From Burkholderia sp. WSM2232 (GTDB taxonomy: Bacteria; Pseudomonadota; Gammaproteobacteria; Burkholderiales; Burkholderiaceae), in NCBI RefSeq assembly GCF_000472545.1, contig NZ_AWZV01000006.1:62223-126222 (forward strand): a DNA stretch of 64,000 nucleotides. Reading direction: 5' to 3'. The notes beneath the pieces are model-generated. The model worked only from the letters and a program-made list of their open reading frames with translations, ran no database searches and had not been told where the DNA came from. Shown here in pieces: positions 52,589 to 62,124 of the stretch; positions within the stretch are counted from its first letter, which is position 1, and every line of letters starts with the position of its first letter. Both the position numbers and the translations under genes were made by a program.

Positions 52589-53119
52589 ATGAGTTCACGC
52601 AGGATCGCCGTGCGTCGTTCCGGTGTGCACGGCAAAGGCGTGTTTGCGCTCGAACCGATTGCTGCCGGCGAGCGGCTAATCGAATACAAGGGTGAGCGCA
52701 TTTCCTGGAAAGAAGCGTTGCGCCGCCATCCGCACAATCCTGACGAACCGAATCACACGTTCTACTTTGCGCTGGATAGCGGCAAGGTGATCGACGGCAA
52801 GGTGAACGGCAACAGCGCGCGCTGGATCAACCACTCGTGCGCGCCGAACTGCGAAGCGGAAGAGATTGACGGGCATGTGTATGTGCACGCGCTGCGCGAC
52901 ATTGCAGAAGGCGAGGAGCTGTTCTACGACTACGGCCTCGTGATCGACGCCCGTCAGACCAACAAGCTGAAGAAGGAATACGAATGCCGCTGCGGCTCGC
53001 GCAAGTGCCGCGGCACGATGCTGGCGCCGCCGGAGAAGGAAAAGGGCGCGGCTAAAACAGCAAAAGCGTCGAAGTCGCCGAAGACCGTCAAGTCGACGAA
53101 AAAGGCGAAGAAGAAGTAA
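52589..53119 (+). CDS. SET-domain protein lysine methyltransferase with histone H1-like tail
   Basis: 176 residues. SET core: SRRIAVRRSGVHGKGVFALEPIAAGERLIEYKGE, then ARWINHSCAPNCEAEEI (RxxNHSC, the AdoMet site and pseudoknot), and EELFYDYG. A post-SET zinc motif follows (ECRCGSRKCRG, CxC-x4-C). The last ~35 residues are almost pure Lys/Ala/Ser/Thr (KTAKASKSPKTVKSTKKAKKK), like H1 tails or bacterial HC1. Substrate unknown; DNA-binding or self-methylated nucleoid proteins are plausible. Confidence 0.92.
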   Translation: MSSRRIAVRRSGVHGKGVFALEPIAAGERLIEYKGERISWKEALRRHPHNPDEPNHTFYFALDSGKVIDGKVNGNSARWINHSCAPNCEAEEIDGHVYVHALRDIAEGEELFYDYGLVIDARQTNKLKKEYECRCGSRKCRGTMLAPPEKEKGAAKTAKASKSPKTVKSTKKAKKK

Positions 53120-53182
53120 TGCGCGCAGCGGCGCGCTCGCCGTGCGAATGGCGCCGCGACAGCCCGTTGCCGAGCCTCACCG

Positions 53183-54688
53183 CTACATATCGACCGGCGC
53201 CGAGTGCGCCGGTTTTTGTTCGCTACCTTGCGAGTCGGGGCTCGCGTCGGACGGCCGCACGGCTCCTTGCACGAGCGGAATACGCACGATAAAGCGCGCT
53301 CCGCCTTCGGGCGCGTCCTCGTAATGCACGCTGCCGCCATGCAGCACCATGATGTCGTGAACGATCGCAAGGCCGAGACCGGCGCCGCCGTCCACGCCGT
53401 TATCGCTTTGACCGTCGCCGCGAAAAAAGCGCTTGAAGAGATCGGCTTGTTGCGTATGAGGTACGCCCGCGCCATTGTCTTCCACCACGATCTCGGCCAT
53501 GCGCACATCGTCAATGACGGTTTGCGACACAGTGACCGTTATGCGCCCGCCATCGAAGCGCGAAGGCGGCACGTACTTCAGCGCGTTATCCAGCAGATTC
53601 GCGATCACTTCATGCAGCAACACCGGATTGCCGCGCGCGATCAACGGATGATCGTTGGCCGGGTCGTCGAGCCGCTGAAAACCCAGGTCGAGGTGCGACG
53701 TCAATGCACGCGGCACCCATTCGGCGCCCGTGTCGAACGCGAGCGCGGCCATGTCCACATTAACAAACCGCGCGGCCTGCTCGGCCGGTTCCGCCCGCGC
53801 GAGAGACAGCAACTGATTCGACAGACGCACCGCACGGTCGGCCGCCGCGCGCAACTCGCGCACAGCAGCGAGCGTCTGCTGGGGGTCGCGCGCCACTGCG
53901 GCCTGCTCCGCATGCAGCTTGACGGCGGTGAGCGGCGTGCGCAACTGGTGCGCGGCATCGGCAATGAATTTACGCTGCCCGTCCAGCGCGGTCTTGAGAC
54001 GGCCGAGCAGCGCGTTCACGGCGCCCGTCAGCGGCCGGATCTCGACCGGCACATAGGTTTCGTCCACCGGTTCCAGTGACGTGTGCGTTTGCCGGTTCAG
54101 CGAATCCGCGAGATGGGTCAGCGGATTGAGCTGCTGATTCACCACGCGCCACACGATCACCCAGCCGGCGAGCAGCAGCAACAGCAGCGGCATCATGATG
54201 GCAACGAGAAACTCGGCGGCGATGCGAAAGCGGTGATGCACTGGCTGCCCGACTTCCACGACGATGGGATTGCCGACCGGCTGATCGACCCGCACTTGCG
54301 CCACGCGCACCGTCACCCCTTGGTGCTGCGTTTCGAACACGTACGCATAATGCATGCGCCGCACACTCGTGCCTTGCAGCGGGAGCGTCTCGTCGCCGGC
54401 AATTTCCGTCTCGCCATTGCTAATGCGATAGACGAGATGCTCCATCGGATCGGAGAACATGGCTTGCGCGAGCGGCGGCACGGTAATGGGCGCGTCGGGG
54501 CCCGCAATCTGGATCTGCTTGGAGATGGCGGTCGCGAGATCCGCGAGCGAGCGGTCGACCACGTGCTGCGTGTACTGCCACGCAAGCCAGTAGGCGATCA
54601 GGCCGCTCATTAGCGCGAGCAGCGAAAGGGGAGCAGCCAGGCGCCGGAGCAGCGTGCGGCGCAGGCTATTGGCGGCCGGCTGGGGCAT
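53183..54688 (-). CDS. Sensor histidine kinase (TctE/QseC-like)
   Basis: 501 residues: two membrane helices (about 15-35 and 160-182) flank a periplasmic 2CSK_N domain; a HAMP-like linker follows. The kinase core has FIADAAHQLRTPLTAVKLH (phospho-His), N box NLLDNALKYVPP, G1 DNGAGVP, and G2 GAGLGLAIVHDIM. It probably phosphorylates the adjacent response regulator. The 3' end of the coding region contains the terminator hairpin that serves the convergent SET gene. Confidence 0.93.
   Translation of the reverse strand: MPQPAANSLRRTLLRRLAAPLSLLALMSGLIAYWLAWQYTQHVVDRSLADLATAISKQIQIAGPDAPITVPPLAQAMFSDPMEHLVYRISNGETEIAGDETLPLQGTSVRRMHYAYVFETQHQGVTVRVAQVRVDQPVGNPIVVEVGQPVHHRFRIAAEFLVAIMMPLLLLLLAGWVIVWRVVNQQLNPLTHLADSLNRQTHTSLEPVDETYVPVEIRPLTGAVNALLGRLKTALDGQRKFIADAAHQLRTPLTAVKLHAEQAAVARDPQQTLAAVRELRAAADRAVRLSNQLLSLARAEPAEQAARFVNVDMAALAFDTGAEWVPRALTSHLDLGFQRLDDPANDHPLIARGNPVLLHEVIANLLDNALKYVPPSRFDGGRITVTVSQTVIDDVRMAEIVVEDNGAGVPHTQQADLFKRFFRGDGQSDNGVDGGAGLGLAIVHDIMVLHGGSVHYEDAPEGGARFIVRIPLVQGAVRPSDASPDSQGSEQKPAHSAPVDM
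53193..53217 (+). terminator. SET-gene terminator inside the 3' end of the kinase gene
   Basis: ACCGGCGC (53193-53200) pairs with GCGCCGGT (53206-53213), loop CGAGT, then a T-run on the plus strand. The hairpin lies within the last 11 codons of the convergent kinase gene. Confidence 0.75.
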
Positions 54689-54719
54689 GATCGAACGCGC
54701 GGGAAAGAGGCTGGCGCGA

Positions 54720-54745
54720 GGCGCCCGGAAGTTTCGCCGGGCGCC
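54720..54745 (-). promoter_or_regulatory. GC-rich hairpin between regulator and kinase genes
   Basis: GGCGCCCGG (54720-54728) with CCGGGCGCC (54737-54745), loop of eight bases and no T-run, in the 132-base gap between the response-regulator stop and the kinase start. It could set the ratio of the two proteins by RNA processing or attenuation. Confidence 0.4.
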
Positions 54746-54820
54746 GGCGACTCGCGCACGCGGTGCGCTGCGCCGGCCCGGCGCCGTCTGGCCGCAAGCG
54801 AACGGCGGCCTTCACGACGA

Positions 54821-55507
54821 TTATGCGGCCTGGCGGATTTCCTGCAACAGGTAACCGAAGCCGCGCACCGTGACGATTTCGACGCGGCAGCTCTCGAGCT
54901 TCTTGCGCACACGGTGCACGTAGACTTCGATTGCCGTGTCGCCGAGATCGCCGCCGAAATGCGTCAGATGGTCTTGCAGTTGCGCCTTGCTGACCACGCG
55001 GCCGTGACGCAGCAGCAGCATTTCGAGCACCGCGAATTCGCGCGGCGACAATTCGAGCGGCTTGTCGTCGTTGAAAATGCGGCGATCGACGCCCGACAGA
55101 CGCACACCGCCGAGCGACACTTCCGGACGCGGCATGTCGCCATGCGGACCGCTGCGGCGCATCACAGCACGAATGCGCGCTTCGAGTTCGGTGGGCTCGA
55201 ACGGTTTGAGCATGTAGTCGTCGGCGCCGGAATTCAGGCCTTGCACGCGGTCGTTCAATTCGTCGCGCGCGGTGAGGATGATCACTGGCGTATGGCGATT
55301 GCTCTGACGGAAGCGCGAGAGCAGCGTCATGCCGTCGATACCCGGCAGGCCGAGGTCGAGAATCACCAGTTCGTGGCGGTTTTGCGTGAGGGCCTGTTCG
55401 GCGAAAATGCCGTCGTGGACCATGTCGACCGTGAAGCCGGCTTGTTCGAGGCTGCTTTGGATGCCGCGTGCGATGGGACGGTCATCTTCGATCAGAAGGA
55501 GTCGCAT
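54821..55507 (-). CDS. OmpR-family response regulator (TctD/QseB-like)
   Basis: 228 residues. Receiver (1-115) with acidic EDD (8-10), phospho-Asp in LVILDLGLPGIDG and Lys in MLKPFEP. The C-terminal winged helix has LSPREFAVLEMLLLRHGRVVSKAQLQDHL and EVYVHRVRKKLE. It is the first gene of the two-component operon. Signal unknown; close relatives respond to tricarboxylates or polymyxin-type stress. Confidence 0.93.
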   Translation of the reverse strand: MRLLLIEDDRPIARGIQSSLEQAGFTVDMVHDGIFAEQALTQNRHELVILDLGLPGIDGMTLLSRFRQSNRHTPVIILTARDELNDRVQGLNSGADDYMLKPFEPTELEARIRAVMRRSGPHGDMPRPEVSLGGVRLSGVDRRIFNDDKPLELSPREFAVLEMLLLRHGRVVSKAQLQDHLTHFGGDLGDTAIEVYVHRVRKKLESCRVEIVTVRGFGYLLQEIRQAA

Positions 55508-55617
55508 GGATTTCGCTCAATTACAATGGGTTTAGGCGTTCGGGCAAGCGGTTCGCCGGAGCGCCTGCCAGGCAGTCGTCGAGCCGACGTGCTCGCGCCC
55601 TCCGGATAATCGAAGCC

Positions 55618-55842
55618 ATGTCCGAGATCAGCATTCAGGAACTCGAAGCCGCGATCAACTTCTGGCGCGCCCGCTCACCTTCGAGCGGAGACGAACTCGT
55701 TCTGTGCAAGGAGGCAAGCGCGCTCTCCAAGCCGTATGCGATCCTGATTGTACAGCGTCGGAACACCCTGTCGCGCGACGATCTGGGCGCTATTGCGCGG
55801 CAAGCGTGGGATTCTTACGTGCACCTTAAAAATAGCCTGTAG
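55618..55842 (+). CDS. DUF3717 family protein
   Basis: 74 residues beginning MSEISIQELEAAINFWRARSPS, with ELVLCKEASALSKPYAILI and IARQAWDSYV. This matches the small DUF3717 family found mostly in Burkholderiales. No function is known. It is divergent from the response regulator, with about 110 bases between the starts. Confidence 0.8.
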   Translation: MSEISIQELEAAINFWRARSPSSGDELVLCKEASALSKPYAILIVQRRNTLSRDDLGAIARQAWDSYVHLKNSL

Positions 55843-56078
55843 AACTGAAGGTTTGTGTGCGTGGTTGCCTGCAAAGGCCTTTCAATACGATGAATTGTTC
55901 GCGGCCGCCGGCTCGGCTGCCATCGTTCCCGCCGTGGCGTGTCCGGTTCGGTGTCGCGCGGTGCGAGGCAATCCGCTCCTGCGTTCTCAGGTGATTTGCG
56001 TTGCGCGGCCTTCCGGCCGCATCAGTTCGCGCATGCAATAATCGCGTATTAAGCGCCTATTGGATGCCGGACCGTTAC

Positions 56079-56573
56079 ATGCTCGATCTCGACCACTTCG
56101 ACCTAGCGCTGCTCGACCTATTGCAGCGCTTTGGCCGCGCCACGCATCAGCAGCTTGCCGAACAGGTGCCGCTGTCGCCGTCGCAGATCGGGCGGCGCTT
56201 GCAGCGGCTCGAGCAGATCGGCGTGGTGGACGGCTATCGGGTCGTGCTGCGCCCCGAAAAACTCGGCTTGGCCGTGACCGCTTTTACGAGTCTCAAGCTC
56301 AAGCATCACGGCGATTCGGTGATCGAACAATTCCAGCAGCAGATCGACCTGTTGCCTGAAGTGCTGGAATGCCATGCAGTGGTGGGCGACGCCGACTATC
56401 TGCTGCGCATCGTCGCGCCCGACCTCAGCTATCTGTCCACGTTCGTCATGAAAAAGCTCATGCGTGTGCCCGGTGTGGACAGCGTGCGCTCGAACATCGT
56501 GCTCACCACGTTCAAGCGCAACGGCCCGTTGCCGCTTGCACATCTGTCTTCTTCCGGAACGGCCGCCGCCTGA
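56079..56573 (+). CDS. Lrp/AsnC-family regulator
   Basis: 164 residues. Starts MLDLDHFDLALLDLLQRFGRATHQQLAEQVPLSPSQIGRRLQRLEQIG, an HTH typical of Lrp. The RAM effector domain follows (VLECHAVVGDADYLLRIVAPD). An ATG at 56064 is an alternative start. The effector is probably an amino acid; targets are unclear. The small preceding gap has no strong promoter signal. Confidence 0.9.
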   Translation: MLDLDHFDLALLDLLQRFGRATHQQLAEQVPLSPSQIGRRLQRLEQIGVVDGYRVVLRPEKLGLAVTAFTSLKLKHHGDSVIEQFQQQIDLLPEVLECHAVVGDADYLLRIVAPDLSYLSTFVMKKLMRVPGVDSVRSNIVLTTFKRNGPLPLAHLSSSGTAAA

Positions 56574-56599
56574 TTTGAGCCGGGGCGGCCGCACGCGGT

Positions 56600-57136
56600 T
56601 CATGCCGCCTGCTTCGGCTCGTGAGGCGCGTTGAGCAGATCCACGTAAGCCACTGCCACCAGATCGGATTCCGCTACGCCGAGGCTCGCGAACATCGCGT
56701 GGGCTTCAGCGTGTCCGTCTTCCTCGTTGTCGTCCTGCGCGAGCACCACTTCAAGTTCGACGAAATCGCCCAGACCGTCCACGCGGTCCAGATGAATGCG
56801 CGTGCGCCCCGCCAGATACACGTGCCGCTCCTTGGTGACGATGCCGCGCGTGGTGAGCGCGGTGGCCAGCAGCGCGTGCATGGCTTCGGGGTTGGTCACG
56901 GGACTGCGCGTGTAGTACGACGCCTTCGGCCCGTCGCGGTCATCGCGCTGATAGAAGATCAGTTCGGCGGGCGTGCCATCGTCGAACTGGCGCAGCTTCA
57001 GACGCCCGCGCGGCACGTCATAGAAAAAGTCCTGCTGGCGGAAGATGAGCGGCGCGTCCGGCGCGAGTTGCGCCGCGCGTTCGCGCAGTTGCTCGAAATG
57101 CTGGGCGCGGGCTTTGATTTCGATGTTGCGTGCCAT
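56600..57136 (-). CDS. CYTH-domain protein (class IV adenylate cyclase/CyaB-like)
   Basis: 178 residues. MARNIEIKARAQ carries the E-x-E-x-K signature; LKLRQF, ELIFYQRDD, RHVYLAGRTRIHLDRVDGLGDFVELEVVL are the tunnel-fold strands with the acidic and basic residues that bind triphosphate. It may make cAMP, act as a thiamine triphosphatase, or hydrolyse inorganic triphosphate. Sequence alone does not decide. GGAG precedes the ATG. Confidence 0.85.
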   Translation of the reverse strand: MARNIEIKARAQHFEQLRERAAQLAPDAPLIFRQQDFFYDVPRGRLKLRQFDDGTPAELIFYQRDDRDGPKASYYTRSPVTNPEAMHALLATALTTRGIVTKERHVYLAGRTRIHLDRVDGLGDFVELEVVLAQDDNEEDGHAEAHAMFASLGVAESDLVAVAYVDLLNAPHEPKQAA

Positions 57137-57404
57137 ATCAGGCTCCTGTCGGGATGGAATGGTCGGCTGCTTGCGTCGCGAGCGGGCGAAGCTGCCGGGA
57201 AAGACAGAGTCGGTTGGAAGGGAAAAGCAGCGGCGGGCGCGTCAGTGAAGCGCCAATCTAACAAATACTGCGTGACGCCGCGGTTTCATTGCGCATGCAA
57301 GCGTCTGGCGGCGCCTGGCCCGCGCTGTCATGAGAACGGCTCATATCGCAACGCACAACGCATGCGCCGCTGCTCGAAGAAGGCCAGACGCTGCTCGGGT
57401 GCAT

Positions 57405-58304
57405 TCAGCTTGCCCATTGCAGCTCGATCAGCTTGAGCGCGGCGGCTATCGCGGGCTCGTCCTTGCGTTGGGCCAGCGTGACGAAGCTGAGTTGTGTCGG
57501 CACCGTAATGCCTTCGACGATGGTCAGCGCGTGCGCGTGCGCCTCGGCAATCGCAATCGCGTCGCGCGCGAGCGTCAGCCCCACGCCCGATTTGACGAGA
57601 TCCAGCATGGACGGCTCCTGGTCCACTTCCGCGACCTTGACGGGCTTCACCCCCGCCTCGCTGAATGCGTGCGACAACAGCCGGTTGTGTGCGGACGCAG
57701 GCGGCGTCCAGATCCACGGAAAGGCGGCGAGCGAGCGCCAGTCGCGCGCGCCTTTGACGCGGTCCTTCCAGCCGGCTGGCGCCAGCACGCGGTACTGGAA
57801 ATGCGTGAGGGTCAGTGTGTGAAAGGCCCGCGCATCGCGGCCTTCGTCGTCCGAAGGCACGCCGATGTAATAGCCCACGTCCAGTTCGCCGGCGCGCACC
57901 TGCTCGAGCACCCAGCCCGACATGCCGTGCCGCAAGGCCGTCTCGATGTGCGGCCAGGTTTCTACCAGTTGCTTCAGAAAGCCGCCGAGCCGCAGAAACT
58001 CGGGGTCGAGAATGGTGCCGATGCGCAAGCGTCCGTGCACCTCCTGGCGCAGCGACTGCGCGGCGCGCTGCACGTCGCTTGCCGCCGCGAGGGCACGCTC
58101 CGCGTGCGGCAGCAGCGCCTGGCCGTCGCGCGTGAGCGAAAGCCCGTGCGAGGTCCGCGTGAACAGCGTGACGCCGAGCGTTTCCTGCAAATGCTTGATT
58201 TGCAGGCTGACGGCCGGTTGCGTCAGATGCAGTTGCACCGCCGCGCGCGTGAGGTTGCCCTCGCGTGCCACGGTGACGAACGCGCGTAGCAGAGTGAGAT
58301 CCAT
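57405..58304 (-). CDS. LysR-family regulator, probable control of mmsA
   Basis: 299 residues. [43 protein letters not shown], then effector domain [20 protein letters not shown] and [11 protein letters not shown]. It is divergent from mmsA with about 155 bases between starts, the usual LysR layout. The effector may be a valine- or inositol-pathway intermediate; this is inferred from the neighbour. Confidence 0.88.
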   Translation of the reverse strand: MDLTLLRAFVTVAREGNLTRAAVQLHLTQPAVSLQIKHLQETLGVTLFTRTSHGLSLTRDGQALLPHAERALAAASDVQRAAQSLRQEVHGRLRIGTILDPEFLRLGGFLKQLVETWPHIETALRHGMSGWVLEQVRAGELDVGYYIGVPSDDEGRDARAFHTLTLTHFQYRVLAPAGWKDRVKGARDWRSLAAFPWIWTPPASAHNRLLSHAFSEAGVKPVKVAEVDQEPSMLDLVKSGVGLTLARDAIAIAEAHAHALTIVEGITVPTQLSFVTLAQRKDEPAIAAALKLIELQWAS

Positions 58305-58460
58305 CCGCTGATATTAACTCCGCTTATGGCGCAGTTGAGCATTACTCATTGGATTTCCGCAGGCGAAGCGCCGTACGCTCGTGTTTCAGCACGCCGTTTT
58401 CAGGCGGAACAATTCGCAGCAGCCATCATGAATGATGGTCCACAACCGCGAGGAGAGAAC

Positions 58461-59999
58461 ATGAGCGAGACATATCCCGACGAAATCGTTCGCACGCGCA
58501 CCGGCGTGCAGCCGCTGACGCACTTCATCAACGGCAAGGCCATAGAGGGAACCAGCGGCCGTTTTGGCGACGTCTTCAATCCCGCGCTCGGCGAAGTCAG
58601 TGCGCGCGTGCCGCTAGGCAGCGTGGCGGAAGTGGATGCGGCGGTTGCCGCCGCGTATGCGGCCTTTCCCGCGTGGAGCGAAACCGCGCCCATCAAGCGC
58701 GCCCGCGTGCTCTTCAAGTTTAAGGAGCTGCTGGACCGCCATCACGACGAACTCGCGGAACTGATCACGCGCGAGCATGGCAAGGTGTTCTCCGACGCGA
58801 AAGGCGAGGTGATGCGCGGTATCGAAGTGGTCGAGTTCGCGTGCGGCATTCCCAATCTGCTGAAGACAGACTTTACCGACCAGATCGGCGGCGGCATCGA
58901 CAACTGGAACCTGCGTCAGCCGCTCGGCGTGGTCGCGGGAATCACGCCCTTCAATTTTCCGATGATGGTGCCGTGCTGGATGTTCCCCGTCGCGATTGCG
59001 TGCGGCAATACCTTCGTGCTGAAGCCTTCGGAGCGCGACCCGTCGGCATCCAACCGTATAGCCGAACTGCTGCGGGAAGCCGGTTTGCCCGACGGCGTGT
59101 TCAATGTCGTGCACGGCGACAAGGTCGCGGTTGACGCGCTGCTCGTGCATCCCGACGTGAGCGCCGTGTCGTTCGTCGGCTCCACGCCGATTGCCGAATA
59201 CATCCACGCGGAGGGCACGAAGCACGGCAAACGCGTGCAGGCGTTGGGCGGCGCCAAGAATCACCTCGTGGTGATGCCGGACGCGGATCTCGATCAGGCC
59301 GTCGACGCACTGATCGGCGCCGCGTACGGTTCGGCCGGCGAACGTTGCATGGCGATCTCCGTCGCCGTTGCAGTGGGCCATATCGCAGACGAACTGGTGG
59401 AGCGGCTCACGCCTCGCGTAAAGAGCCTGAAGATTATGAACGGCATGGAGTCGGCCGCCGAAATGGGACCGCTGGTGACGGCCGCGCATCGCGAGAAGGT
59501 GCTGGGCTACATAGAAGCCGGTATCGCGGCAGGCGCAAAGCTTGTTGTGGATGGCCGCGCTCATCGGGTAGACGGGCACGAGAACGGTTTCTTCCTCGGC
59601 GGTACGCTGTTCGACAATGTGTCGACGGATATGAAGATCTATCGCGAGGAAATCTTCGGACCGGTGTTGTGCGTGGTGCGTGTACCTGATTTCGCGTCGG
59701 CGGTTGAACTGATCAACGCTAACGAGTTTGCCAACGGCGTGTCGTTGTTCACGTCCGACGGCGGCATTGCGCGCGCTTTTTCGCGGCAGATCCAGATCGG
59801 CATGGTGGGCATCAACGTGCCGATTCCGGTGCCCATGGCATGGCATTCGTTCGGCGGCTGGAAGAAGTCGCTATTCGGCGACCATCACGCGTACGGCGAA
59901 GAGGGCGTGCGGTTTTACACGCGCTATAAGAGCATCATGCAGCGCTGGCCCGACAGCATCGCGAAGGGCGCCGAATTCACAATGCCGGTCGCGAAGTAA
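58461..59999 (+). CDS. mmsA: CoA-acylating methylmalonate-semialdehyde dehydrogenase MmsA
   Basis: 512 residues. MmsA oxidises methylmalonate or malonate semialdehyde to propionyl- or acetyl-CoA in valine, beta-alanine and inositol breakdown. It has [25 protein letters not shown] (Asn present), [18 protein letters not shown] and [14 protein letters not shown] with the catalytic Cys, unlike the ALDH at 14.7 kb. AGGAG lies before the ATG. The GMC oxidoreductase gene follows at 60.1 kb. Confidence 0.94.
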   Translation: MSETYPDEIVRTRTGVQPLTHFINGKAIEGTSGRFGDVFNPALGEVSARVPLGSVAEVDAAVAAAYAAFPAWSETAPIKRARVLFKFKELLDRHHDELAELITREHGKVFSDAKGEVMRGIEVVEFACGIPNLLKTDFTDQIGGGIDNWNLRQPLGVVAGITPFNFPMMVPCWMFPVAIACGNTFVLKPSERDPSASNRIAELLREAGLPDGVFNVVHGDKVAVDALLVHPDVSAVSFVGSTPIAEYIHAEGTKHGKRVQALGGAKNHLVVMPDADLDQAVDALIGAAYGSAGERCMAISVAVAVGHIADELVERLTPRVKSLKIMNGMESAAEMGPLVTAAHREKVLGYIEAGIAAGAKLVVDGRAHRVDGHENGFFLGGTLFDNVSTDMKIYREEIFGPVLCVVRVPDFASAVELINANEFANGVSLFTSDGGIARAFSRQIQIGMVGINVPIPVPMAWHSFGGWKKSLFGDHHAYGEEGVRFYTRYKSIMQRWPDSIAKGAEFTMPVAK

Positions 60000-60102
60000 C
60001 CGCGGACGTTAGCCTTCGGCTGCGCGGCTTGAACAGCGCGCCGAAGGCGTCGATCAAGCCGGGCGTCGCGCCCTCGGCAAAAAATGATTAGGAGACGGAA
60101 CG

Positions 60103-61815
60103 ATGAGCCACGTGCAAGCCGCGTCGTCGCAGCGGCGTCTGGAAGGCGAATTCGACTACATCGTCGTGGGCGCAGGGACAGCGGGCTGCGTGCTCGCCAA
60201 TCGCCTGACCGAAGATCCAGACGTGCAGGTGCTCCTGCTTGAAGCGGGCGGCAAAGACGACTATCACTGGATCCATGTGCCGGTCGGCTATCTGTACTGC
60301 ATTGGCAATCCTCGAACTGACTGGCTTTACAAAACGCAGGCGGAGCCGGGACTGAACGGGCGCGCGCTGTCGTATCCGCGCGGGCGGGTGCTCGGCGGCT
60401 CGTCGTCCATCAACGGCATGATCTACATGCGCGGCCAGCGCGAAGACTACGACGAGTGGGCACGCGTGACGAACGACGCGTCCTGGTCGTGGAATTCGGT
60501 GCTGCCCATCTTCAAGCGCAGCGAGGATTACTACGCCGGCGCGAGCGAATCGCATGGCGCAGGCGGGCCATGGCGTGTCGAGAAGCAACGCCTGAAGTGG
60601 AAGATACTCGAGGAATTTTCAAAGGCCGCGCAGGAGACCGGCATTCCCGCCACCGACGACTTCAACCGCGGCGACAACAGCGGCGTCGGCTACTTCGACG
60701 TCAATCAGAAACGCGGCATTCGCTGGAATGCGTCGAAGGCCTTCCTGCGTCCTGCAATGCGGCGTCCGAATCTCACCGTCATTACCGGCGCACACACGCA
60801 GCGCGTGATATTCGAAGGGCGCCGCTGCTCAGGTGTCGAATATCGCGGCAACGGTATCGACTTCGTGGCCAAGGCGCGCTGCGAAGTGATACTTGCTTCA
60901 GGCGCGGTGAACTCGCCGCAATTGCTCGAGTTGTCCGGCATCGGTAACGGCGCGCGTCTGCAACGACTGGGTATCGAAGTGGTCAACGATCTGCGCGGCG
61001 TCGGCGAGAATCTGCAGGACCATCTGCAATTGCGCATGGCGTACCAGGTCGATGGCGTGCGGACGCTCAATACGGCGTCCGCACATTGGTGGGGCAAGCT
61101 GATGATCGGCGTGCAGTACGCGCTTTTTCAAAGCGGTCCGATGTCGATGTCGCCGTCGCAACTAGGAGCGTTCGCAAAGTCCGATCGCGAAGACCGCTCG
61201 ATCACTCGCCCCGACCTCGAATATCACGTGCAGCCGCTTTCACTGGATCGCTTTGGCGAACCGCTGCACCGCTTCAATGCATTCACGGCGTCTGTATGCC
61301 AGTTGCGGCCCACTTCGCGCGGCAGCATTCATATCGAGTCGGCAGACGCTTCTGCGCCTCCGCTCATCGCTCCCAACTATCTCTCCACGGACTACGACCG
61401 GCACGTCGCCGCCAACGCGTTGCGTCTCACGCGCCGTATTGCCGCCGCGCCTGCATTGGCGCGCTATCAGCCTCGGGAAATCTTGCCGGGCATCGAATAC
61501 CAGAGCGAGGAAGAACTGCAACGTGCCGCAGGTCTGGTCGGCACCACGATCTTTCATCCGGTGGGCACGTGTCGCATGGGCACCACCGACGATCCCGGCG
61601 CAGTGGTGGACAACCGACTACGAGTTATCGGTGTCGACGGTTTGCGCGTAGTGGACGCATCCGTCATGCCAACCATCACCTCGGGCAACACGAACTCGCC
61701 CACGTTGATGATTGCGGAGCGGGCGAGCGACATGATCCGCGAGGACCGTCGCGCGCGCGCGAGCGGCAGCATGGCCGCCCATGCTGGACATGCGGTGTCG
61801 ATGTCCGCAGTGTGA
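60103..61815 (+). CDS. GMC-family FAD-dependent oxidoreductase (choline dehydrogenase-like)
   Basis: 570 residues. FAD-binding YIVVGAGTAGCVLANRLTEDPDVQVLLLEAGG at the N-terminus, YPRGRVLGGSSSINGMIYMRGQREDYD (GMC signature 1), GAVNSPQLLELSGIGNG (signature 2), and the C-terminal HPVGTCRMG plus NTNSPTLMIAERASDMI carrying the catalytic His pair. It oxidises an alcohol, not necessarily choline. Its place after mmsA suggests that a 3-hydroxy or polyol substrate feeds a semialdehyde to MmsA. GGAG precedes the ATG. Confidence 0.92.
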   Translation: MSHVQAASSQRRLEGEFDYIVVGAGTAGCVLANRLTEDPDVQVLLLEAGGKDDYHWIHVPVGYLYCIGNPRTDWLYKTQAEPGLNGRALSYPRGRVLGGSSSINGMIYMRGQREDYDEWARVTNDASWSWNSVLPIFKRSEDYYAGASESHGAGGPWRVEKQRLKWKILEEFSKAAQETGIPATDDFNRGDNSGVGYFDVNQKRGIRWNASKAFLRPAMRRPNLTVITGAHTQRVIFEGRRCSGVEYRGNGIDFVAKARCEVILASGAVNSPQLLELSGIGNGARLQRLGIEVVNDLRGVGENLQDHLQLRMAYQVDGVRTLNTASAHWWGKLMIGVQYALFQSGPMSMSPSQLGAFAKSDREDRSITRPDLEYHVQPLSLDRFGEPLHRFNAFTASVCQLRPTSRGSIHIESADASAPPLIAPNYLSTDYDRHVAANALRLTRRIAAAPALARYQPREILPGIEYQSEEELQRAAGLVGTTIFHPVGTCRMGTTDDPGAVVDNRLRVIGVDGLRVVDASVMPTITSGNTNSPTLMIAERASDMIREDRRARASGSMAAHAGHAVSMSAV

Positions 61816-62124
61816 CAGGCTTCTCTCGCAGCATGCACACGGCGCGCGTTGCGCACGCGTGACGTTTGCGCGTGCATGTCTCCAATAAGAGACTGCAGCG
61901 CACGATTAGTGAGGGCATATCGTCCACTAAGTGCAAATCCCAATGAATGCGCTGCATCATTGGCGCGACAATGGCAGCCATGCTGCGTGCTGCCCCAGGG
62001 ATTACCGTCCGGATTGGTGCAGCACGCCAACGAGCGTGCACGGGGTGCCGCCGTCCAAAAAAAGTCGCGCAGAGCTTCGCGCGAAAGATCGTAATGCTTC
62101 GCCTAACTCCGCATGGAAGGGAAC
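61816..62124. other. Intergenic region upstream of the ABC transporter genes
   Basis: About 310 bases with no convincing gene and no T-run hairpin for the GMC gene. The transporter promoter is expected here; I cannot pick hexamers with confidence. Confidence 0.45.
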
